A DNA stretch of 64,000 nucleotides from DASXAI01 sp963798445 (GTDB taxonomy: Bacteria > Actinomycetota > Acidimicrobiia > Acidimicrobiales > Ilumatobacteraceae). The position numbers and the translations under genes are program-made. Where the stretch lies: positions 868,001 through 932,000 of the forward strand of contig CAWCTH010000002.1 in assembly GCA_963798445.1 (NCBI GenBank), given 5' to 3'. The notes under the pieces were generated by a model. That model saw only the letters and a program-made list of their open reading frames with translations. It had not been told where the DNA came from and did not search any database. This document shows, piece by piece, positions 35,950-43,502 of this stretch (within the stretch, counting starts at the first letter, position 1; the number at the start of each line of letters is the position of its first letter).

Positions 35950-36750
35950 TTGACGGTCGAGCGCACGTATGTGACCGTCGGATCCCACCGGTTGCGGGTG
36001 AGCATCACCGGGAGCGGGCCACCGCTGCTGCTCGTCATGGGCATCGGCGGCAACCTCGAGATGTGGCAGCCGCTGCAGGACCAGCTGGCCGGGCGCGAGC
36101 TCATCACCTTCGACAGCCCCGGCACCGGCGGATCGAGCACGCCGCGGGTACCACTGCTCATGGCGCAGCACGCCGACGTCGCCGATCGTTTGCTGCAGGC
36201 CCTCGGCTACGACTGCGTCGACGTCCTCGGCGTCTCGTGGGGCGGCGTCCTGGCCCAGCAGCTGGCCATCGCCCATCCCCGGCGCGTTCGGCGCCTCGTC
36301 CTCGCTTCGACGGTCGCCGGATCGTTCTCGTGGCCGGGCCGGCCATCCGTGCTGCGCCACATGATCACGCCGCGCCGCTACTACTCCCGTGCCTACTTCG
36401 AGAAAGTGGCGCCCACGATCTACGGCGGGCGGGCCCGGCGCGACCCGGCCCATCTGCAGCAGGAGGAGCAGGCCCGCCTGGCTCGGCCGCCGAGCCTCCG
36501 TGGCTACTTCGGTCAGATCCTGGCCATCTCGACGTACACGTCGCTGCCGTGGCTCTACTGCATCCGGGCGCCGACGCTGGTGCTGACCGGCGACGACGAC
36601 CCCCTCGTACCCCTCGTCAACGCCCGGGTGCTGGCGGCGCTCATCCCCGACGCGACACTGCACGTCGTGCGCGGCGGCGGCCACCTCGTCCTGTTCGACA
36701 CCGCCGAAGAGGTGGGTGAGATCATCCGCACGTTCCTCGCTGACGACTGA
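35950..36750 (+). CDS. phaZ: Intracellular polyhydroxyalkanoate depolymerase-like alpha/beta hydrolase
   Basis: A 266-residue alpha/beta hydrolase close to Pseudomonas-type PhaZ. Shared blocks: LLVMGIGGNLEMWQPL, TFDSPGTGGSSTP, the nucleophile elbow GVSWGGVLAQQ, TPRRYYSRAYFEKVAPTIYG, GDDDPLVPLVNARVLA and GGGHLVLF. The triad is Ser in GVSWG, Asp in GDDDP and His in GGGHL. It degrades stored polyester to hydroxyacid units. The start is TTG 35950. Position directly behind phaC supports the role; a general esterase remains possible. Confidence 0.82.
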   Translation: MTVERTYVTVGSHRLRVSITGSGPPLLLVMGIGGNLEMWQPLQDQLAGRELITFDSPGTGGSSTPRVPLLMAQHADVADRLLQALGYDCVDVLGVSWGGVLAQQLAIAHPRRVRRLVLASTVAGSFSWPGRPSVLRHMITPRRYYSRAYFEKVAPTIYGGRARRDPAHLQQEEQARLARPPSLRGYFGQILAISTYTSLPWLYCIRAPTLVLTGDDDPLVPLVNARVLAALIPDATLHVVRGGGHLVLFDTAEEVGEIIRTFLADD

Positions 36751-36792
36751 CGGATGTCCGGTGTACGTTGCCCGACGACGAGAGGGGGCCGA

Positions 36793-37938
36793 GTGGCCGA
36801 CATCAGCGGACGTTGTGATGAGGGCTTCGGCGCGGTGAAGGACGCCTTCGCCGAGAACTTCGAGCAGGAGGGCGACGTGGGCGCGTCGGTCGCCCTGACG
36901 ATGGACGGCGAGCTCGTCGTCGACCTGTGGGGTGGTCTCCAGGACCAGGCGGCAGGCGTTCCGTGGCAGGAAGACACCATCATCAACGTGTTCTCGACGA
37001 CGAAGACGATGACGTGCCTCTCGGCGCTGGTCCTCGCCAGCCGGGACCTGCTCGACGTCGACGCGCCCGTCGCCCGCTACTGGCCCGAGTTCGCCGACGC
37101 CGGCAAGCACGACGTCCTCGTCCGCCACCTGCTGTCGCACACCGCCGGTCTGCCCGGCTGGGAGGTGCGCCTCGAGGGCACCGACCTGTACGACTGGGAC
37201 CGGGTCACCGGGCTGCTGGCCGCCCAAGCCACGTGGTGGGAGCCCGGCACGCGCTCGGGCTACCACGGCATCACCCAGGGCAACCTGGTCGGCGAGGTCG
37301 TGCGGCGGGTCGACGGGCGCACCGTCGGCCAGTTCTTCGCCGAGGAGATCGCCGGGCCGCTGGGCGCCGACTTCCACATCGGTCTCGGCCCCGAGCACGA
37401 CCACCGGGTGGCGCTCGTCATCCCGCCGCCCGCCTTGCCGGGCGGCGGCGGCAGCCCTGGCGACATCCCCCGCGACTCCATCCCCTATCGCGCCGCCAAC
37501 CCCCGACTCGTCGCCGAGCAGTCGTGGGAGCTGCCGTGGCGCCGGGCCGAGATCCCGGCCGCCGGTGGCCACGGCAATGCCCGCAGCGTGGCGCTGGCCC
37601 AATCGGTCGTGTCGGCCGGCGGATCCGCCCGCGGGGTCGAGCTGCTGTCGAAGGACGTGATCGATCGCATCTTCGACGTCCAGTCCGCCGGCCGCGACCT
37701 CGTGCTCGGCATCGGCGTCACGTTCGGCGTGGGGTACGGCCTGAACTCACCCCGCGCCCCGATCAGCCCCAATCCCCGCGTCTGCTACTGGGGTGGGTGG
37801 GGCGGGTCGCTCGTGGTGAACGATGTCGACGCCGGGTTCACCATGGCCTACGTGATGAACCGCATGGGCGAGGGCACGGTGGGCGACGATCGCGCCCACC
37901 GCATCCTGCGCGCCGTCTACGCCTCCCTCGACGCCTGA
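36793..37938 (+). CDS. Beta-lactamase-fold serine hydrolase (EstB-like esterase)
   Basis: A 381-residue class C beta-lactamase-fold protein. The S-x-x-K motif is STTK in NVFSTTKTMTCLSAL, the Y-x-N-like element is YHGITQGNLVG and the late block is YWGGWGGSLVVND. It has no signal peptide and resembles cytosolic carboxylesterases such as EstB, not true lactamases. GTG 36793 follows AGAGGGGG; an in-frame ATG at 36754 would put about 13 unlikely residues in front. A possible -10 TACGTT is at 36764-36769. A strong hairpin follows the gene. Confidence 0.88.
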   Translation: MADISGRCDEGFGAVKDAFAENFEQEGDVGASVALTMDGELVVDLWGGLQDQAAGVPWQEDTIINVFSTTKTMTCLSALVLASRDLLDVDAPVARYWPEFADAGKHDVLVRHLLSHTAGLPGWEVRLEGTDLYDWDRVTGLLAAQATWWEPGTRSGYHGITQGNLVGEVVRRVDGRTVGQFFAEEIAGPLGADFHIGLGPEHDHRVALVIPPPALPGGGGSPGDIPRDSIPYRAANPRLVAEQSWELPWRRAEIPAAGGHGNARSVALAQSVVSAGGSARGVELLSKDVIDRIFDVQSAGRDLVLGIGVTFGVGYGLNSPRAPISPNPRVCYWGGWGGSLVVNDVDAGFTMAYVMNRMGEGTVGDDRAHRILRAVYASLDA

Positions 37939-37955
37939 ACGGCTCGCACCCGAGC

Positions 37956-38002
37956 AACTGATGCGCGTTTTGGGCCACATACGACCAAAAGGCGCATCAG
38001 TT
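37956..38002. terminator. Long bidirectional terminator hairpin
   Basis: AACTGATGCGC at 37956-37966 pairs with GCGCATCAGTT at 37992-38002; after one G-G mismatch, TTTTGG (37968-37973) pairs with CCAAAA (37985-37990) around an 11-base loop. It sits between two convergent genes and is nearly symmetrical, so it can end transcription from either side. It is one of the few AT-containing stretches here. Confidence 0.7.
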
Positions 38003-38018
38003 CGCTGGCGGGCCCGAT

Positions 38019-39650
38019 CTAGGCGACGGGCTCGACCGCCGCGAAGGTGAAGCCGGCGTACCCCGCCTCCGTCACCTCGTTGCACTTCTGGCGGTACGGG
38101 CCGACGCCACCCGGATACGGCATGAACACCCGGGGCTTGCCCGGGATGTTGGCGCCGAGGTACCACGAGTCGGCCAGCATGAACATCGTCCGCTCGGCGA
38201 TCTCGTTGACGTGGGCCACCCACTCCTTCTCGGCGGTCTCGTCGGCCTCCATGACATCGAGGCCGGCCTCGGTCATGTGCTCGATCGCTCCCGAGATCCA
38301 CTCGACGTGCTGTTCGATCGAGACCGGCATGTTGCTGAGGACCGAGGGTGAGCCGGGGCCGGTGATCATGAACAGGTTCGGGTAGCCGGCGGTGGCGACG
38401 CCGAGGTACGTCAGCGGCCCGTGGGCCCACTTGTCCTTCAGCTTCTCGCCGTCGCGGCCCTGGATGTCGATCCGGTTGAAGGTGCCCGTCATCGCGTCGA
38501 ACCCAGTGGCAAAGACGATGATGTCGAGTTCGTAGTCGCCGTCTTCGGTGCGGATGCCCGTCGGTGTGATCTCCTGGATCGGCGCGTGGCGGATGTCGAC
38601 GAGGCTCACGTTGTCGCGGTTGTACGTGTCGAAGTAGTTGGTGTCGATGAGGGCGCGCTTCGACGTGAACGGATGATCGACCGGCACGAGCTTCTCGGCG
38701 ACCTCCGGATCCTTGACGATCTCGCGGATCTTGGCGCGGATGAACTCCGAGGCGGTGTCGTTGGCGCGCCGGTCGGCGCCGATGTCGAAGAACAAATTGA
38801 GGACGAACTTGAAGCCGCCCTCGTTCCACGCCGCCTCGTAGATGGCTTGGCGCTCTTCGTCGCTCACGGACAGAGCGGATCGTTCGCTGAGGGTGTAGGG
38901 CATGCCACCCAAGGACCAGCGCGCCTTCTCGTAGATCTCGTCGTAGTTCTTCTTGACGTTGTCGAGGAACGCCTTGTCGACTGTGCCGTGACGAGCGGGG
39001 ATGGTGTACTGCGGCGTGCGCTGGAAGACGTAGGTGTGACCGGCCTGCCTCGCGATCACCGGGATCGACTGGACGCCGCTCGACCCTGTGCCGATGACGC
39101 CGACCCGCTTGCCGGTGAAGTCCACACCCTCATGGGGCCACGCGCCGGTGTGGTACGACTCGCCCTGGAACGTCTCTCGCCCGGGGATGTTCGGGATCTG
39201 ACCCGAGGACAGGCAGCCGATCGCCGTGATGACGAACTTGGCCGACACCGTGTCGCCCTGATCGGTCACGACCTCCCACCGGCCAGTGGCCTCGTCGAAG
39301 TGGGCGCCGGTCACACGGGTCTCGAACTGGATGTTGCGGCGCAGATCGAAGCGATCGGCGACATGGTTGAGGTAGCGCAGGATCTCGGGCTGCTCGGGGT
39401 ACTTCCCGCTCCACTCCCACTCCTGCATGAGGTCTTTGTCGAAGGAGAAGCAGTAGATGTAGGACTCGGAGTCGCAGCGCGCGCCGGGGTAGCGATTCCA
39501 GTACCAGGTACCACCCACCCCGTCGCCCGCTTCGTAGACCTGGACCTCCATGCCGAGCTGATCGCGAAGGCGGTAGTTCATGTACAAGCCGGCGAATCCG
39601 GCGCCGATGACAACCGCGTCGACTTCGCGTGTCGCAGTGGATGAAGCCAT
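38019..39650 (-). CDS. Baeyer-Villiger-type flavin monooxygenase
   Basis: A 543-residue flavoprotein with two dinucleotide folds: VIGAGFAGLYMNYRL (residues 14-28) and GVIGTGSSGVQSIPV. The fingerprint F-x-G-x-x-x-H-T-x-x-W-P is present as FQGESYHTGAWP at 161-172. Such NADPH/FAD enzymes turn ketones into esters or lactones (cyclohexanone-, steroid- and acetone-monooxygenase types). ATG 39650 is chosen since AAGGAG lies upstream. An HSL-type esterase sits just upstream on the same strand and could hydrolyse the ester formed. Confidence 0.93.
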   Translation of the reverse strand: MASSTATREVDAVVIGAGFAGLYMNYRLRDQLGMEVQVYEAGDGVGGTWYWNRYPGARCDSESYIYCFSFDKDLMQEWEWSGKYPEQPEILRYLNHVADRFDLRRNIQFETRVTGAHFDEATGRWEVVTDQGDTVSAKFVITAIGCLSSGQIPNIPGRETFQGESYHTGAWPHEGVDFTGKRVGVIGTGSSGVQSIPVIARQAGHTYVFQRTPQYTIPARHGTVDKAFLDNVKKNYDEIYEKARWSLGGMPYTLSERSALSVSDEERQAIYEAAWNEGGFKFVLNLFFDIGADRRANDTASEFIRAKIREIVKDPEVAEKLVPVDHPFTSKRALIDTNYFDTYNRDNVSLVDIRHAPIQEITPTGIRTEDGDYELDIIVFATGFDAMTGTFNRIDIQGRDGEKLKDKWAHGPLTYLGVATAGYPNLFMITGPGSPSVLSNMPVSIEQHVEWISGAIEHMTEAGLDVMEADETAEKEWVAHVNEIAERTMFMLADSWYLGANIPGKPRVFMPYPGGVGPYRQKCNEVTEAGYAGFTFAAVEPVA

Positions 39651-39687
39651 GCCCGAGGTCTCCTTTTTCATACAGGGGTGCGTCAGA

Positions 39688-40648
39688 TCAGCCCGCTGAG
39701 GCCGGCTGGACTTGCGAATGGCGGATGGTGCAGGCCCGCACCGCTTTGACCACCTGCTGGAACCCGCGTTCGCTTCCGGGCAGGAGCAGGATCGTGAAGA
39801 AGCCGTGGGTCTGACCGGGGTGACGTTTGAAGTCGACCGCTACGCCGGCCTCCTTCAGGCCCTCGGCGTAGGCCTCGCCTTCGTCGCGCAGCACGTCGTG
39901 CTCGGCGGTCAGCACCACCGCCGGGGGCAGACCGGTGAGGGTGGCGGCGCGCAGTGGGGAGGCATCGGGCTCGGCCCGGCGATCGGCATCGGGCGCGTAG
40001 TGGTCCCAGAACCAGACCATGGCGTCGCGCGGTCAGGATGAGTTGGTTCTCCGCGTCGAGGTACGTCGGCCGGTCGAAGTCGGCGTCGGTCACGGGGTAG
40101 ATGAGCACCTGGAGAGCGATCTTGGGGCCGTTGCGGTCGCGGGCCCGCAGGGCCATCACGGCAGCGAGGTTCCCGCCGGCGCTGTCGCCGGCGACGATCA
40201 GCGCGACGTCGTCGCGGCCCGTGATCTCCTCGATGCGGGCGGCGGCCCATTCGAGAGCGGCGTAGCTGTCATCGACGGCCGTGGGGTACCGGTGCTCGGG
40301 CGCGAGGCGATAGCCGACCAGGACGACAGCACACGAGGTCCGCTCGGCGAGCTTGCGGGCCATGGTGTCGAACTCGTCGATCGCCCCGATGACCCAGCCA
40401 CCACCGTGGAAGTAGACGATGACGCCGCGGGCGCCCTGAGGGGGGACCAGGATCCGGACCGGAATCGAGCCGCCGGCGACAGCCACCTCGTGGTCCTCGA
40501 CGCGACCCATCGTGGGCGCCGGTCCGGCCATGGCGGCGAACGCCCTGCTGAGCTCGCGAGCTTCCTCGGGCGTGCTCTCGTGGAGCGGCTTCCCGCCCGC
40601 CTCGGCCATCTGATCCAGCATCGCCTTGGTCGCGTGATCGACTGCCAT
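39688..40648 (-). pseudogene. HSL-type alpha/beta hydrolase, frameshifted
   Basis: From ATG 40648 the frame gives the cap, oxyanion motif HGGGWVIG, GYRLAPEHRYP and nucleophile motif AGDSAGGN, then QLILTA. The expected continuation MVWFWDHYAPDAD and the acid/His blocks (TAEHDVLRDEG, GQTHGFF) lie in the next frame to the stop at 39688. One extra base near 40025 explains it; the restored enzyme has about 319 residues. It lies upstream of the Baeyer-Villiger enzyme with a 37-base gap, so the two are probably co-transcribed to oxidise a ketone and split the ester. Confidence 0.87.
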
Positions 40649-40873
40649 GTACACCCCCGCGGTTCAGGGCGGACAGTACCGCAGCAGCGAAAAGGACGCC
40701 AAATGGTCCGGGCGCCTCGCGGCCGGCGGTGACTTCAGTTGACGCTGCGAGCGGCGTCGAGGATGAGATCGGTCATGGCGTCGGGTGCGAGGTGTGACAT
40801 CTGCCGCCGCCCGAGGCGTCATCGTTCATCTACCAGTCACATGACCGACACCGCCTGCCGTCAGCCTGGTCTC

Positions 40874-41005
40874 ATGAACGCACGGACACGTCAGCCTCTG
40901 CCGGTCATCGGACCGCGAAACGACGCGCCCCGTCGCATCGCCTTGGTCGCCCATGACAACAAGAAGCGCGACCTGCTCGACTGGGCGCGCTTCAACGTCG
41001 ACCGG
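40874..41005 (+). pseudogene. mgsA: 5' fragment of methylglyoxal synthase
   Basis: ATG 40874 opens a frame of 44 residues whose core, RRIALVAHDNKKRDLLDWAR, matches the N-terminus of methylglyoxal synthase (AL-VAHD-x-x-K is the phosphate-binding start of the fold). The remaining 100 residues of the enzyme (including the TGTTG phosphate loop) are not found in any frame downstream; unrelated sequence begins near 41005. The fragment cannot be active. I recognise the family by this one block only. Confidence 0.55.
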
Positions 41006-41009
41006 AACC

Positions 41010-41137
41010 CACGCTGGATGAGCGCCTTCTCGGTGCAAACCTCCTTCTCGTCGCGGTGCAGCAGCAGATTTGACACCGAAATGCACCGAGATTGGCCGGA
41101 GCCGCCGTCGCCGACCACGCACAGCGACCGAATGACC
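41010..41137 (+). repeat. Diverged repeat, copy A
   Basis: This stretch resembles, in inverted orientation, 63205-63341. From TTCTCGGTGCA (41027) to CGACCACGCAC (ending 41122) the two align without gaps over 96 bases; by hand count 69 match. Shared words also include CACGCTGG (41010), ATTTGA (41068) and ATGACC at the far edge. Its nature is unknown. Confidence 0.55.
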
Positions 41138-41150
41138 AACCGACCGCGGG

Positions 41151-41174
41151 CCGACCGGCCGACCGGCCGACCGG
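41151..41174. repeat. Short tandem repeat, CCGACCGG x3
   Basis: Three perfect copies of the 8-base unit CCGACCGG, followed by a degenerate fourth. It is noncoding as far as can be seen and ends about 70 bases before the acyl-CoA dehydrogenase stop. The unit overlaps its own reverse complement, so it can form alternating hairpins. Confidence 0.6.
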
Positions 41175-41246
41175 CCGGCCGATCGCCGGGCCCGCCTGCC
41201 GTTGTCGAGATCATGCGGAACGCGAAAGGAAACCGCGTCGCGGGGG

Positions 41247-42524
41247 TCAGTCGGTGGCGGCGGTGACGCCCTTCGGGGACTTCTGGCCCATGAAGCCGAA
41301 CATGTAGCCGGCCACCCGGCGCATCTGGATCTCCTCGGCGCCCTCGGTGATGCGGTAGCGGCGGTGGTGGCGGTAGATGTGCTCGAACGGCTTGTGCCGG
41401 CTGTAGCCGAGCCCGCCGTGGACCTGCATCGCCCGGTCGGCGGCCTCGCAGCACAGGCGGTTGGCCCAGTAGTTGCACATCGAGACCTTGTCCGACGCCG
41501 AGAACTCGCCCTCGGTGTCGAGCTGCCACGCCGTCTTCTGGATGAGCAGGCGGAGCATGTCGCACTGCGTCTGCAGCTCCACGAGCGGGAACTGGATCGC
41601 CTGGTTGGCGGCCAGCGGCTTGCCGAACGGCTTGCGCTCGCGGGCGTACTTCACCGACTCGTTGATGCAGAACTGCGCGGCGCCGAGCGACGAGGCGGCC
41701 TGGCGGATGCGGTTCTCGTTGACGAAGCTCTGGACGACCTGCAGGCCGCGACCCTCGTCGCCGAAGATCGTCGAGTTGTTGACGCGCACGTTGGTGAGCT
41801 TGATCGTGGCGTGGTCAGTGGGCATGTTGAACGTCCACAGGAACTCGACGATCTCGAAGCCCGGCGTGTCGGTCGGCACGATGAACGCCGTGATGCCGGT
41901 GCCCTCGCCGGGCTGGCCGCTGGTGCGGGCGAAGATCACGTCGTGGGTGGCGTTGTGGAGGCCGGTGTTCCAGGTCTTGTTGCCGTTGATGACCCACTCG
42001 TCGCCGTCGCGGTAGGCGTTGGTGTCCATCCAGGTGGCGTCGGAGCCATGGTTGAGCTCGGTGATGCCGAACGCGAAGCCGCCGCCGTGCTCGGTCATGC
42101 GGGGCAGCCAGTAGGCCTTCTGCTCGTCGCTGCCGTAGTTCTCCATCAGCATCACGCCGAGGATGTTGCCGACGATGGTGTGCTCGGTCTGCAGGTCGCA
42201 GTGCAGCCCGAGCCCCTTCGCCGCCAGGTGCTCACGGATGACAGCCATGCCGAGGTTGGTGCCGTCCATCCCGCCGAGCCGCTTCGGGTAGGAGTACCGG
42301 TAGATGCCCGCCTTGTCGGCCCGCTTGCGGGCCTCGCGCATCAGGTCCTCCCACTCCTTGTTCGGGAGGCCGCCGCGGTCCCAGTCGGTGCGGGCGTCCT
42401 CCCGGCGGTGGTCGAGGAAGCGGATGTTGTCGTTCTCTTGCTCGAGCGGCTTGATCTCCCGCTCGATGAAGTCGTCGATCTTGTCCAGGAACTCGACCAG
42501 ATCCGCAGGCAGATTGAAGTCCAC
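41247..42524 (-). CDS. Acyl-CoA dehydrogenase
   Basis: A 425-residue flavoenzyme that makes the alpha,beta double bond in an acyl-CoA. Flavin blocks: FGITELNHGSDATWMDT, INGNKTWNTGLHNATHD, and C-terminal MQVHGGLGYSRHKPFEHIYR. The catalytic base is probably the Glu in RYRITEGAEEIQMRR. The N-terminal helical domain with DFIEREIKPLEQENDN is typical of a large-substrate actinobacterial clade. GAGGAGAG precedes ATG 42524. It is divergent from the six-gene thiolase/DUF35/MaoC operon (165-base spacer) and probably supplies its enoyl-CoA substrate. Confidence 0.93.
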   Translation of the reverse strand: MDFNLPADLVEFLDKIDDFIEREIKPLEQENDNIRFLDHRREDARTDWDRGGLPNKEWEDLMREARKRADKAGIYRYSYPKRLGGMDGTNLGMAVIREHLAAKGLGLHCDLQTEHTIVGNILGVMLMENYGSDEQKAYWLPRMTEHGGGFAFGITELNHGSDATWMDTNAYRDGDEWVINGNKTWNTGLHNATHDVIFARTSGQPGEGTGITAFIVPTDTPGFEIVEFLWTFNMPTDHATIKLTNVRVNNSTIFGDEGRGLQVVQSFVNENRIRQAASSLGAAQFCINESVKYARERKPFGKPLAANQAIQFPLVELQTQCDMLRLLIQKTAWQLDTEGEFSASDKVSMCNYWANRLCCEAADRAMQVHGGLGYSRHKPFEHIYRHHRRYRITEGAEEIQMRRVAGYMFGFMGQKSPKGVTAATD

Positions 42525-42677
42525 GTCGTCTCTCCTCGTTCACCGCGCCCAGCGCAGTCGCCCATGATCTTGGCCGTTCGGGACCACGAGGAGCCAACGG
42601 AGGCCACTGGCGGCTGAGGCCGGGCGGCTCGGCGCCATCCATGAACGCGGGATTGGCCGTGGCCGGGCGACCTTCAT

Positions 42678-42683
42678 TACCGT
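42678..42683 (+). promoter_or_regulatory. Candidate -10 element (TACCGT) of the six-gene operon
   Basis: TACCGT ends six bases before GTG 42690; there is no Shine-Dalgarno site in the gap. A leaderless transcript starting on the GTG is the simplest reading. The same TACCGT lies before the SET-domain gene. Confidence 0.35.
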
Positions 42684-42689
42684 CCACGC

Positions 42690-43502
42690 GTGGCCGCGAA
42701 GTACTTCACTGTCGATTCGGTGGCGACCTTTGTCCACCACCGCGGCCCGACGACGTTGCCCGGGCATCCGCCGGCGCCGTCCACCGGGGCGACCGTCCTG
42801 TGCCTGCACGACGTCGCTTTGAACGGCAACGCCTTCGCCGGCGTGCTCGACGCTCTCGGCGATGCTCATCAGCCCATCGCCTTCGACCTGCCCGCCCACG
42901 GCCGCTCGGGAGGCCTCGACAGCCTGGGCGCCATCCCGGCGATGGCCGCCTACGCGAAGGCTCTCGCCGACCGGCTGGAGCTCACGGCGCCCGTGCTGCT
43001 CGGCGACGGCATGGGCGCGGCAATCGCCCTGCAGGCCGCCGCCACCTGGCCGGAGTGGCCGGCCGCCGTCGTGGTGTGCGGTGGCGCGTCGGCCACGCCG
43101 GCGCCGGACCCCGCCGACATCGACCAGCTCCGCCTCGTCACCGCCGGTCGGGCCCGCCGGCAGTTCGACACCACCGGCTATGCCCCCGACACCGCACGGG
43201 AGATCTACCAGCAGGCCTTCGGCGAATGGATGAAGACCGATCCACGGGCCACCATCGGTGACCTCGAAGCGCTGGCGGCCTGGGACGGACCGGCCCGCGC
43301 AGGATCGATCACGGCACCCGTGGTCGTGGTGGTCGGCGAGCACGAACCGGCCGCTGCCCGCGAGGCGGCCGAGGCCCTCGCCGCGGCGGTGGGCAACGGC
43401 CGCGTCGTCACGCTGGCCGGCGCCGGACGGCGCGGCGTGTTCGAGCAGCCCGCCGCACTGGCCTCCATCGTGGCCACCGTCGCCCAGCCGGCCCCGGCAT
43501 GA
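42690..43502 (+). CDS. Alpha/beta-hydrolase-fold protein lacking the catalytic triad
   Basis: A 270-residue alpha/beta hydrolase fold. Strands and loops are well kept (VLCLHDVALNGNAFAGVLDA, AFDLPAHGRSG), but the nucleophile elbow reads G-D-G-M-G at 105-109, with Gly107 where Ser belongs. The acid-turn is VVGEHEPAAA, and the usual C-terminal His is missing (LAGAGRRGVFEQP has Arg). It is therefore probably not a serine hydrolase. It could be a binding or scaffold subunit, or use Asp106 in another chemistry. First gene of the operon; its stop overlaps the thiolase-like ATG by four bases. Confidence 0.82.
   Translation: MAAKYFTVDSVATFVHHRGPTTLPGHPPAPSTGATVLCLHDVALNGNAFAGVLDALGDAHQPIAFDLPAHGRSGGLDSLGAIPAMAAYAKALADRLELTAPVLLGDGMGAAIALQAAATWPEWPAAVVVCGGASATPAPDPADIDQLRLVTAGRARRQFDTTGYAPDTAREIYQQAFGEWMKTDPRATIGDLEALAAWDGPARAGSITAPVVVVVGEHEPAAAREAAEALAAAVGNGRVVTLAGAGRRGVFEQPAALASIVATVAQPAPA

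Larger units (their letters stand above)
40649..41246. other. Gene-poor stretch holding remnants
   Basis: About 600 bases without an intact gene. It holds the truncated mgsA start, copy A of a diverged repeat and an 8-base tandem repeat, listed separately. On the minus strand, 40738-40800 encodes a short tail (SHLAPDAMTDLILDAARSVN then stop) that looks like the end of a lost protein. No promoter, tRNA or transposase trace is seen. The mix of ends from unrelated genes suggests past deletion or recombination. Confidence 0.6.

Noticed and set aside
36793..37938. True beta-lactamase (antibiotic resistance)
   Set aside because: No signal peptide, and overall blocks fit cytosolic EstB-type esterases; resistance cannot be claimed.
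41151..41174. CRISPR-like repeat
   Set aside because: The unit is only 8 bases with no spacers; a simple tandem repeat.
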